DNA of 64,000 nucleotides from Ahaetulla prasina (taxonomy: Eukaryota; Chordata; Lepidosauria; Squamata; Colubridae). This document shows positions 34,155 to 43,416 of the stretch, piece by piece. Made by a program: the position numbers and the translations under genes. Each line of letters opens with the position of its first letter. Position 1 is the first letter of the stretch. Under the pieces are notes generated by a model that saw nothing but the letters and a program-made list of their open reading frames with translations, searched no databases and was not told where the DNA came from. Where the stretch lies: the NCBI RefSeq assembly GCF_028640845.1, contig NC_080539.1:193139436-193203435 (forward strand), given 5' to 3'.

Positions 34155-34378
34155 ACAACAACAGAGTTGGAAGGGACCTTGGAGGCCTTCTAGTCCAACC
34201 CCCTGCCCAGGCAGGAAACCCTACATCATCTCAGTTATCCAACATTTTCTTAAAAATTTCCAGTGTTGGAGCATTCACAACTTCTGCAGGCAAGTCATTC
34301 CACTTATTAATTGTTCTAACTGTCAGGAAATTTCTCCTCAGTTCTAAGTTGCTTCTTTCCTTGATCAGTTTCCACCGG
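34155..34378 (-). mobile_element. CR1 3' end inside BovB
   Basis: Antisense CR1 terminus (agagttggaagggacc ... caaccccctgcccaggcagg) and C-terminal codons (minus strand: KLIKERSNLELRRNFLTVRT and LPAEVVNAPTLEIF). It abuts BovB at about 34378, where an ORF fuses BovB 'KIGKGVR' to CR1 'WKLIKER' by chance. Confidence 0.88.
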
Positions 34379-36440
34379 ACTCCTTTCCCAATTTTGAACC
34401 AATCAGTGGTTCTGTGTCCAGTTCTCACTGTGGCTTCTTGACCCGCATACAGGTTTCTCAAGAGATAAATATGCCCATCTCTTTAAGAATTTGCCACAAC
34501 TTGTTGTGATCCACACAATCAAAGGCTTTAGCATAGTCATTGAAGCAGAAGTAGATCTTTTTCTGGAACTCCCTAGCTTTCTCCATGATCCAGCGTATGT
34601 TGGCAATTTGATCTCTAGTTTCTCTGCATCTTCGAAATCCTGCCTGTACTTCTGCTAGTTGTCAATCCACATACTGCTGGAGCCTAGCTTGTAGGATTTT
34701 AAGCATAACCTTACTAGCATGTGAAATGAGTGCAATGGTGCGATAGTTTGAACATTCTTTGGCATTGCCTTTCTTTGGAATTGGAATGTAAACTGATTTT
34801 TCCAATCCTGTGGCCACTGATGAGTTTTCCAAATTTGCTGGCAAATTGAGTGCAGCACTTTTACTGCATCGTCTTTTAAGATTTTGAATAGCTCAGCTGG
34901 AATACTGTCTCCTCCACTAGCTTTGTTGTTGCTCAGATTTCCTAAGGCCCATTTGACTTCATATTCTAGGATGTCTGTCACAAGGTCAGTAACCACCCCA
35001 TCGTGATTATCAGGGACGTTAAGCTCTTCTTGTATAGTTCTTCTTTGTAAATTTGCCACCTTTTCTTAATCTCTTCTGCCTCTGTTAGGTCCCTGCCACT
35101 TTGGTCCTTTATCATGCCCATCTTTGCATGAAACGTTCCTTTCATATCTCCAATTTTCTTGAAGAGATCTCTGATCCTCCCTATTCTATTGTTTTCTTCT
35201 ACTTCTTTGCACTGTTCATTTAAGAATGTATTCTTATCTCTTCTAGCTATTCTCTGGAATTCTGCGTTCAACTGGGTGTATCTTTCTCTTTCTCCCTTGC
35301 CTTCGCTTCCCTTCTTTCCTCAGCTATTTGCAAAGCTTCCTCAGACAGCCATTTTGCTTTCTTGCCTTTCTTTTTCTTTGGGATGGTTTTAGCTGCTACC
35401 TCTTGTGCAAAGTTGCGAACCTCCATCCATAGTTCTTCAGGCACTTCATCTATCAGATCTAATTCCTTAAATCTATTTGTCACCTCTACTGTATATTCAT
35501 CAGGGATATGATTTAGTTCATACATGAATAGCCTGGTGCTTTTCCCTACTTTCTTCAATTTAAGTCTAAATTTTGCAAGAAGAAGCTCATGATCTGAGCC
35601 ACAGTCAGCTCCTGGTCTTGTTTTTACTGACTGTATAGAGCTTCTCCATCTTTGGCTGCAGAGCACATAGTCAATCTGATTTCTGTGTTGACCGTCTGGT
35701 GATGTCCATGTGTAGAGTCGTCTCTTGGGTTGTTGGGTTGTTGGAAAAGACCATTGTATTATCTTGACAGAATTCTATCAGCCTGTGCCCTTCTTCATTT
35801 GGACTCCAAGGCCAAGCTTGCCTGAGATCATTCTGTCATTTTGGGGATTGTATCCTAGTATTGCTTTTCCTACTCTTTTATTGATTATGAAGGCCACTCC
35901 ATTTCTTCTGAGGGATTCTTGCCCGCAGTAGTATACCTGATGGTCCATTTTAGTTCGCTGATTCTTAAGATGTCAATGTTCAGTCTTGTCATCTCTTGTT
36001 TGACCACGTCCAGCTTATATTGATTCATGGATCTTACATTCCAGGTTCCTATGGAGGGAAAATCTTCACAGCATTGGACTTTCCTTTCACCACCAGATAC
36101 ATCCACAGCTGAGTGTCCTTTCGGCTTTGGCCCAGTCGCTTCATTCTTTCTGGCGCTACTAATACTAGCCCTCCACTCTTCCCCAGTAGCATATTGGACA
36201 CTTTCCAACCTGAGGGGCTCATCTTCCAGCGTCATATCTTTTTTCCTTTTTGTACTGTCCATGGGGTTTTCATGGCAAAGATACTGGAGTGGGTTGCCAT
36301 TTCCTTCTCCAGTGGATTACGTTTTGTCAGAACTCTCTGCTATGACCTGTCCATCTTGGGTGTCCCTGCATGGCATAGCTCATAGCTTCATTGAGCTACG
36401 CAAGCCACTTCGCCACAGCAAAGCAGTAATCCATGAAGGG

Positions 36441-36587
36441 GATCCAGCCTATGCTAGGATCCAATTGGTTTTAATTCCCTGCATCCATTTTTTTTTTGTT
36501 TTAAATTGCTTTCTTCCAGTCATCTGGTACTGCACTCATTCTGCAGGATTTGGCCAAACTATCAGACAGCTCCTACAGCACACTAGG
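36441..36587. other. Short unassigned spacer
   Basis: Between BovB and the next hAT-like element; may include BovB 5' sequence. Confidence 0.4.
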
Positions 36588-36595
36588 ATGCAGTC

Positions 36596-37279
36596 CAGTT
36601 GTGAAATATGAACCGGTTTACTACCGGTTTGCTGGCTGCGCATGCACACCAAATGCAAGGTGTTCAACCACAGTGCATGACAAAAGGAGGCAGATGGTAA
36701 CAGCATGCTTGGGGGGGGGTGATCAGCTGTGGCACACAATCTTTTTTTTTAGTGTTAAAAGCATTTTTGCAACCTTTTTTGCCAAAGAGGTTGTAAAAAA
36801 ATGCTTTTAAAAGTAAAAAAAAAGCCTCTGATGATCATGCGGCTAAGCTAGGCATGGGGGGGGAGGGATTTTTGCTACTGGATCTCCGAACCACCCGCTG
36901 CCATCACTATCGGATCAGAGGTGGGTTTCTGGAGGTTCTGACCAGTTCTGGAGAACCGGTAGCAGAAATTTTGAGTAGTTCAGAGAACTGGTAGTAAAAA
37001 TTCTGACTGGCCCTGCCCTTATTCTCTGCCTCCCAAGTCCCAGCTGATCCAGAGGAAATGGGGATTTTGCAGCAACCTTCCTCTGGAGTGGGTTGAGAAT
37101 GGAGATTTTACAGTATTCTTCCCCTGCCATGCCCACCAAGCCACACCCACCAAGCCACACCCACCAAGCCATGCCATGCCCACCAAGCCACACCCACAGA
37201 ACCAGTAGTAAAAAAAAATGAAACCCACCACTGTACCGGATGAGTCGATCTGGTCCAAACCGGGAGCATTTCACTCCTG
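36596..37279. mobile_element. hAT-like element (outer), 684 bp with inner insertion
   Basis: Starts cagttgtgaaatatg and ends gagcatttcactcctg, with exact 8-bp TSDs atgcagtc (36588-36595 and 37280-37287). Without the inner element (36916-37233 plus one TSD copy) it would be about 358 bp. Non-coding; contains fold-back 'gcttttaaaa' blocks shared with 27880-28146. Confidence 0.9.
36916..37233. mobile_element. hAT-like element nested in a hAT-like element, 318 bp
   Basis: Starts cagaggtgggtttctgg and ends gaaacccaccactg. Flanking octamers tatcggat (36908-36915) and taccggat (37234-37241) match at 7 of 8. Its right half has a short tandem array of a ccaccaagccacac-type 14-bp unit (about 37125-37200). 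Related to 24146-24396. Confidence 0.88.
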
Positions 37280-37287
37280 ATGCAGTC

Positions 37288-37799
37288 CGTTTTAGCTTAT
37301 TCAAGATCCAGCTAGTTTTCTATCGGCTATATTTCTTCCAAGTCTCTGTTTGGTAGAAATCTTGCTTTTTCATATGATTGTTCACAACTGTGTGTGAAAA
37401 ACGTATTCTCATCTGAGCTTGCAATACTTCTGCCTTTTCTTTGTTATATGATTATATTACCTGGTTGCCATCATACCCAAACAGATACTGTTTCGGTTTT
37501 TGGGGTTTTTTTGAACAGATCTGAAGAAACATGTTTATCGTCCTTTGACACAAATTTTGACAGTGAGCAATCCATTGTTATAATGAACTACAGTTTAATA
37601 AATGTAAGTGTAAGCATTGTGAGGCTTAATAGCAATAAGGAGAGTATCCTGATAGTAAAAATGAAACTTTGCATTCCTAATTATTTCATCATATTTAATT
37701 TTAATTTCACTCACTCTTCTAGAGACTTCTTATTTAATCCTCTTCATCCCATTTTTTTCTATCAAGAATGTTCTCTCCCTCTTTTAGATTTCTGTTTCT
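37288..37799. other. Unassigned sequence
   Basis: No recognisable gene; AT-rich. Confidence 0.45.
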
Positions 37800-38260
37800 T
37801 TCTCTAACTATATTTTTGCAATTTTTTATCTCTATATAAATTACATAATATCTTTTCATTTTTGTAGCAATCATTCTCTTATGTTTACTTTTTTATCATT
37901 CACAGCCTCTTTCATTTCATCATTCCACCAAGCATTTTTTTTCCATATTTCCCATTACCGTAACTTTACATATTTCTGTGGCATTTTATTACATAATTTG
38001 TTTCATTCAATTCTAATCCATTTCCACATTCTTTTTCCTAATCTCCATTTTTTTATTCATTCTGTTGGGAGGCTATTCTCTGAATACTTTTTTTACACAG
38101 ACTTTCTCTCCTTGTAGTTTTTCTAGATTTACCCTATGTCTCTGCTTCAAAATTCAGTCTGATTCCTTTCAACCATTTAGCGCCATCTTCTTCTGAAACA
38201 ATCAATACTGCTGGAAACTCCAAAGTTAATATCTCACACAATGCTGGCTAGTTTATGACC
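37800..38260 (-). mobile_element. Relic LINE, endonuclease-RT linker region
   Basis: On the minus strand at about 37935-37895 one frame reads AWWNDEMKEAVNDKK, a sequence typical of the linker after the endonuclease domain in LINEs of the RTE/Jockey group. The surrounding A-rich (in sense) sequence supports a decayed LINE, but no other motif survives. It is not the BovB or CR1 of this window. Confidence 0.55.
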
Positions 38261-38854
38261 TTTTGCAATGAGGACTGCTTGCAACTCCATTAGGTTCTTT
38301 CTTTTTTAAATTCAAGCTGCTTTCTTTTGAATTCACGTTTTCCTGCAGTCTGTTGACCCAACAAGTAAATAAATTTGTTGTAGAAATCAGCAATACTTTC
38401 AGCATCCCAGTGGAACTAAATTTGGTGATCTATTATGGTACATTTTTTAAAAATAAAAAATAGATTCCTATGAATGCTGAAAAAATGCAGGAAGCTTCAT
38501 ATTTCTTTACTAGTAATTCCATCTATGAAGGGGAATGAACGAATTGAGATAGAAAGTATCAGAATTAACTTCTGAAAGCAGCAAACTCATAATTTAACAC
38601 AGGAATGGACTATTGGTTTTATGAAATAATGTTTGACAGTATAATACAGTGAGGATCTCCCCTGTGGCTCTTCATTGGCCAGTTTTCTGAGGTAGAAAAT
38701 TTAATCTCTTTAGAATTATATTTTAGGGAAGGTTTCTTAAATATCAGTGTATTTATATGTCAGAACACTCAAGATAGGGTCAGAAGAAAGATTAATTACA
38801 TATACACATGCAAACACATGTGTGTGTGCTCAGACACACATACACATACGCATG
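38261..38854. other. Unassigned sequence with (CA)-rich patch
   Basis: No gene recognised. A degenerate CA/TG-rich patch lies at 38795-38850. Confidence 0.45.
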
Positions 38855-38861
38855 TGATAAT

Positions 38862-38947
38862 CTGCTCCCTTTTTGGCACTCAGTGCCGCATGCACGTGTG
38901 GACACTCCCTTTTCGGCACTCGGTGCCGAAAAGGTTTGCCATCACTG
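38862..38947. mobile_element. hAT-like element, right end, at CR1 3' hotspot
   Basis: The right end ggtttgccatcactg (to 38947) and inner 'tttcggcactcggtgccgaaa' palindrome match the 25682 and 28642 elements. It is followed at 38948 by ccctatac, the same CR1 octamer as in those insertions. The left end and left CR1 piece are lost. Confidence 0.75.
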
Positions 38948-39226
38948 CCCTATACTATTTCAGACAAATGGTTGCCTAATCTCTTCTTAAAAACCTCCAA
39001 GTTGTTCCACTGATTAATTGTTCTAACTGTCAGGAAATTTCTCCTTAGATCTGGTTGGTTCTCTTCTTGATTAGTTTTCATCCATTTCTTTTTGTCCTGC
39101 CTTCAGGTGCTTTGGAGAATAATCTTCTTTGTGGCAGCTCCTTAGATATTGAAACACTGCTAATCATGTCACCTCTAGTCCTTCTTTTCACTAGATGAGA
39201 CATACCCAATTCTTGCAACCATTCTT
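38948..39226 (-). mobile_element. CR1 LINE 3' part, antisense
   Basis: Antisense CR1 from the octamer ccctatac to about 'gcaaccattcttc'. It contains gttctaactgtcaggaaattt, ctcttcttgattagttttca, cctctagtccttcttttc and other CR1 blocks. It ends where the antisense LTR begins. Confidence 0.85.
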
Positions 39227-39230
39227 CCCC

Positions 39231-39811
39231 TGTGAACTGACTCAATTAGCCAGCAATTTAGCCCATGGCAGCTATCAGCTCTGGCAGCAGACCAGCGAAC
39301 GTCTGCCAAGGGTTTCTTTATCTTTCTTGATGCCGGCGTCACAGAAGCTCGTTACCAGAGCAACCAGGAAGTCAGGAACAAACAGCAATCCAGGCCAAAT
39401 TCTCAGTCAAATAGTTCAACTCAAGTTTTCTCCAGTCAATTTGTTTTGTCCATCACAAAGTAGTAGAGCAGCCCCTCCTGCTTTTATACCCTGTGGGGTG
39501 TGGCTCCGTGACTCAGCACTCTCTAGGCCTGCCCCACCCCTTCTTTTGTTGTTTCCGCCTCTCTTGTCTATGAAACCTGGGATCTAACCAGGACTGATTG
39601 TCCACAGCTGGGTCTGGAAGGTTGCCTGGGCGGGGGGAGATACAGGAGACAGAGGCCTCATCACCTCCTCCATCTGGCCTGCCTCTGGCTCCTGGAGGTG
39701 AGCCAGAGAGGCCGGCCCTGCAGATGGGAGCCCCGATGGCTCTTCCCCCTCACTCTCTGAGTCACTTTCTGGCAGGGGGCCAGGCCCGGGGGGAGGGCTG
39801 GAGCCACAACA
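39231..39811 (-). mobile_element. Solo LTR of an LTR retroelement, antisense
   Basis: Read on the minus strand it starts TGTTGTGGCTCC and ends CAGTTCACA (TG...CA). It shares several blocks with the LTR at 46335-46881: the 'ctgccagaaagtgact' block, 'ggagccacaccccacagg' and the TATA box 'gtataaaag' (minus strand, about 39490). Flanks (tcccc and gtgat) do not form a TSD. No internal retroviral sequence is adjacent. The superfamily (endogenous retrovirus or Gypsy) cannot be decided. Non-coding. Confidence 0.8.
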
Positions 39812-41400
39812 GTGATGATGGAAAGGAAGTAACATGCAGTAGGGAGAAAGCAGAACTGCTTAACTCATTCTTTGCATTGATCTTCATACAGAAAGAAACT
39901 AAAACCCAACCTACCAAAAGCCTAACTGTAAAAGACAGATTAGAAATAAAAATTAAAATAAGCAAGAAAATAATTATAGAATATCTATCTGATCTTGACA
40001 AATGTAAATCACCGGGACCTGATGGTTTATATCCCAGAGTTCTAAACTAGCTGGCACATGTTATCTCAGAGCTATTTTACCATATATTTAAAAAATCCTG
40101 GAGCACCAGGGAACTACCTGACGATTGGAAAAGACCTGATGTGGTCCCCATCTTCAAAAAAAGGGGGAAAAACAGACCCAGGAAACTACAGACAATCAGC
40201 CTAACATCAGTACCTGGGAAGATACTGGAAAAGTTAATAAAAAACCCATCTGCGAACATCTAGAAACAAATAAATTTATAACTAAAAAGCATCACGGGTT
40301 TGTTAAAAACAGATCATGCCAAGCAAATCTTATTTCATTCTTTGACCAAGTGATTAAATTAATAGACCAGAAAAATGTTGGGGTCATAGTATACTTAGAC
40401 TTCAGCAAAGCATTTGAAAAAGTAGACCACAGCCTACTTCTTGGTAAGCTAGAAAAATGCAGGACAGACAGTATCACCACCAGAAGGAATTGTAACTGGC
40501 TGACAAACTGTACTTGATGAACTGTCCTTAATGATACTACACCTACATGAAGGGAAGTAAGTAGTGGGGTGTCACAGGATTCCATCTTAGGCCCAATAAT
40601 CTCCTATATCTTCATAAATGTCTTAGATCAGGAAATAGAAAGGGAACTCATCAAATTTGCAGATGACACTAAGCTGGCAGGAATAGCCAACATGGCAGAA
40701 GACAAACTCAGGATCCAAAAAGATTTTGACAGACTTTAACAATGGGCCCTATCCAACAACATGAAATTTAATGTGGACAAAAGCAAGGTTTTACACTTGG
40801 GCCAGAAAAGGTACAAGTAGGCAAAACCTGGCTCAAAAATAGTAACTGTGAGAGGGACCTTGGACTCCTAGTGGATGATCATTTAAATATGAGTCAACAG
40901 TGTGTAGTAGCAGCCAAAACAGCTATACAATCCTTGAATGTATAAGCAGAGGCATAGAATCAAAAACATGTGAAGTATTAGTACCACTTTATAAAGCCTT
41001 AGTAAGGACACACCTGGAATACTGCATCCAGTTTTGATCACCACATTACAAAAAATAATGTTCAGACTTTGGAAAAAGTGCAAAGAAGATCAACTTATGA
41101 AAAATGGTTGCAGGATTTGGGTTTGGCTAGTCTAGAGAAAATAAGGACTAGGGGTGACATGATAGCAGTATCCCAGTATTTGAAAGATTACCACAAAGAG
41201 GAGGGTGTCAACTTATTTACCAAAGCACCTTAGGTGGGACAAGAAACAATGGATGGAAACTAATCAAGGAGAGAAGCAATCTGGAACTCAGGAGAAACTT
41301 CCTAACACTGAGGACAATTAGGTGCTTCATCACTGGATGTTAGTAGGTGCTTCATCACTGGACGTTTTTAAGAAGAGTCTGGACAGTCACTTGTTTGAAA
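39812..41400 (+). pseudogene. CR1 reverse transcriptase, heavily broken
   Basis: Recognisable segments in order: SREKAELLNSFFA and KCKSPGPDGLYPRVL (39830-40047), a 'DWKRPDVVPIFKK' stretch near 40120, then IVYLDFSKAFEKVDHSLLLGKLEKC near 40390-40460 (truncated here to 'YLDFSKAFEKVDH' as key). The catalytic FADDTKLAGIA lies near 40660, then MKFNVDKSKVLHLGQ near 40765 and the C-terminal IRTRGDMIAVSQYLKD near 41140. Stops and frame changes separate them. Intact CR1 RT would extend from a nicked 3' end. Confidence 0.88.
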
Positions 41401-41475
41401 TGGTATAGGGACTCCTGCTTGAGCAGAGAGTTTAACTAGAAGACTCTAAAGTCCCTTCCAGCTATATTCTGATAA
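39812..41475 (+). mobile_element. CR1 LINE, sense, 5'-truncated
   Basis: Runs from the endonuclease-RT boundary to the 3' terminus near 41470. It starts at the LTR edge. At 41325-41370 a short stretch (ggtgcttcatcactgga) is duplicated in tandem. Many stops and shifts. Confidence 0.9.
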
Positions 41476-41480
41476 AGGTG

Positions 41481-41695
41481 AGAAGCGATCTGGAACTAAG
41501 GAGAAACTTCCCAACAGTGATAACAATTAACCAGTGGAACAGCTTGCCATCAGAAGTTGGTGCTTCATCACTGGAGGTTTTTAAGAGCAGACTGGACAAT
41601 CACTTGTCTGAAATGGTATAGGATCTCCTGTTTGAGCAGGGGATTGGACTAGAAGATCTCCAAGGTCCCTTCCAGCTCTTTTCTCATTGAGTTGA
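41481..41695 (+). mobile_element. Second CR1 3' end, sense
   Basis: Starts gagaagcgatctggaactaa and ends with a complete CR1 terminus (ggattggactagaagatctc ... cttccagctcttttctcatt). It repeats sequence already present in the preceding copy, so it is a separate insertion or a tandem duplication. Confidence 0.88.
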
Positions 41696-42254
41696 CCACT
41701 TCTTTGCCCCCTGCTTCTGGTTCTATAATCTGAATGGTTGCCTAAAACAAAATTACATGCACTAACTACTGAATAATTCTCTAATCACATAAATAGTATC
41801 GATAGAAAGTAATGAACTTTACCACTGTAAACCCCTCTTACAAAAATCCCAAGAAATTCTTATTGTGACTTCTTAGAGGTTCCATTATGTGGTGTTATAC
41901 ATGCACCAAATTACTTTTAGTGTTTGGTTGTACTCAGGAGATAGAAGGGGGTGCAGGTTTCAATGCAGTTTACCTCCAGGCAGTTAAAGCTGAAAATTAA
42001 ACCCATCTAACATAGGTTATTAGGAAAACACAGTGGTCACAGGAAAGGCATATGGAACTGCAATTTTTTTCAGTTCTTCACGCTTTTCTTATTCATTTTT
42101 GAACTTGTGTCCTTGAATGACTGCTGAAACCTCTGAATGGAGACAGTGAGAACATTCTGCTGCAGTGTCCTAGAACCATGCAAACAATTCTCAATGAAGG
42201 CCCATTTAAGAGAAATCCCCATGAGTTTGCATAAATAGGAGGAGTATGATCACA
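41696..42254. other. Unassigned spacer between CR1 copies
   Basis: No recognisable gene or repeat. Confidence 0.5.
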
Positions 42255-43378
42255 GTGCCTAAATTAATAGACCAGAGAAATACTGTGGATGTAATATACT
42301 TAGACTTCAGCAAGGCGACAAGGTAGACCACAAGCTACTTCTTGGTAGGCAGAAAAAAGTGGGATAGATAGCATCACAATCAGATGGATTTGTAATTGGC
42401 TGACAAACCATACTCAACGAGTAGTCCTCATATGGAAGGAAGGAAGCAGTAAGATAGCACAAAGTACTATCTTAGGCCCAGTACTCTTCAATATCTTCAT
42501 AAACGACTTAGATGAGGGAATAGAAATAGAACTTACCAAATTTGCAAATTATACTGAACTGGCAGGAATAGCCAACACCCTATATTAGATGATAGGCTGA
42601 AGATCTGGATGGATCTTGACAAACTTGAACATGGCCCTATCTAATAAAATGAAATTCAATGTAGAGAAAAGTCAAGTCTTACCCTTAGGCAAGAAAAACC
42701 AAAAGTACACATATAGACTGGGTGAAACCAGGCTTAATAGCAATAACTGTGAGAGGGATCTTGGAGTCTTAGTGAACAACCAATTAAATATGAGACAAAC
42801 AATGTGCAGCCACCGCCAAAAAAGCCAATAAAATCCTAAATTGCATTAACAGAGGGATACTATCAAGATCAAGTGAGGTACTAATACCACTCTATAAAGC
42901 CTTAGTAAGACCACCTAGAATAGTGCATCCAGTTTTGGTCACCACACTAAACCACCACACCACACTAAAAAAGATGTTGAGACTAGAAAAAATGCAGAGA
43001 AGAGAAACCAAGATTATTAGGGGACTGGAGGCTAAAACAAATGAAGAACAGGTTACAGGAACTGGGCATGGCCAGTCTAGTGAAGAGAAGGACCAGGGGA
43101 GACATGATAGCAGTGCTCCAATATTTGAGTGTCTGCCACAGAGAGGAGGGGATCAATCTATTTTCCAAAGCACCTGAAGGCCAGACAAGGAATAATGGAT
43201 GGAAACTGGTCAAAGAGAGATGCAACCTAGAAATAAGAAGGAATTTTCGGACAGTGAGAACAATCAACCAATGGAACAGCTTGTCTTCGAAGTTGTGGGA
43301 GCTTTATCCCTGGAAGCTTTCAAGAAGAGACTGGACTGCCATCTGTCAGAAATAGTGTAGGATCTCCTGCTTTGGGTG
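42255..43378 (+). mobile_element. CR1 LINE, sense, 5'-truncated
   Basis: Begins in the RT domain at a 'LINRPEKYCGCNILRLQQG'-like decayed region. Later pieces: MKFNVEKSQVLPLGKKN (42645-42700), ERDLGVLVNNQLN, and the C-terminal KRRTRGDMIAVLQYL, NLFSKAPEGQTRNNG. Ends near 43378 with the CR1 terminus (gatctcctgctttgggtggg). The palm motif is decayed (fakfanYTE-like). Multiple frame breaks. Confidence 0.88.
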
Positions 43379-43416
43379 GGGAGGTTTTTGTTTTTTTTAT
43401 TTATTTTTGTCACAAC

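Larger units (their letters stand above)
33166..36262 (-). pseudogene. BovB endonuclease-reverse transcriptase polyprotein, disrupted
   Basis: Pieces on the minus strand, N- to C-terminal: 36262-35885 has the APE-type endonuclease start (GTWNVRSMNQ, NIDILRISELKW). 35666-35268 has the endonuclease end with the SDHELL motif and a K-rich linker. 35271-34978 and 35059-34655 have the RT fingers (KASGGDSIPAELF, SICQQIWKTHQWPQDW, SNYRTIALISHASKV). 34461 to about 34378 has LYAGQEATVRTGHRTTDWF. 34000-33450 has the palm YAD (frameshifted just after) and VGLKLNFKKTKIMAS, DFIFLGSKITADGD, YGCESWTIRKAE. 33498-33166 has the tail (LKYFGHLMRR, GQQRMRWLDG). An intact protein nicks and reverse-transcribes. At least four frame changes are present. 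Confidence 0.92.
33160..36440 (-). mobile_element. BovB (RTE-clade) LINE, nearly full length, antisense
   Basis: The minus strand encodes the BovB polyprotein in order from endonuclease (about 36.1 kb) to C-terminus (33.17 kb). The element is split at about 33986-34378 by a SINE fragment and a CR1 fragment. BovB is widespread in squamates and is known for horizontal transfer among vertebrates. The exact 5' boundary near 36440 is uncertain; no TSD seen. Inactive because of multiple frameshifts and the inner insertions. Confidence 0.93.

Noticed and set aside
34231..34461. Apparent fusion protein reading from BovB RT into a CR1 C-terminus
   Set aside because: It is a chance in-frame junction where CR1 sequence lies inside BovB; upstream and downstream parts are in other frames.
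39195..40050. Possible host gene exons in GC-rich frames around 39.2-40.0 kb
   Set aside because: The frames run across an antisense LTR and then into CR1 (SREKAELLNSFF), so the fusion is an accident of insertion.
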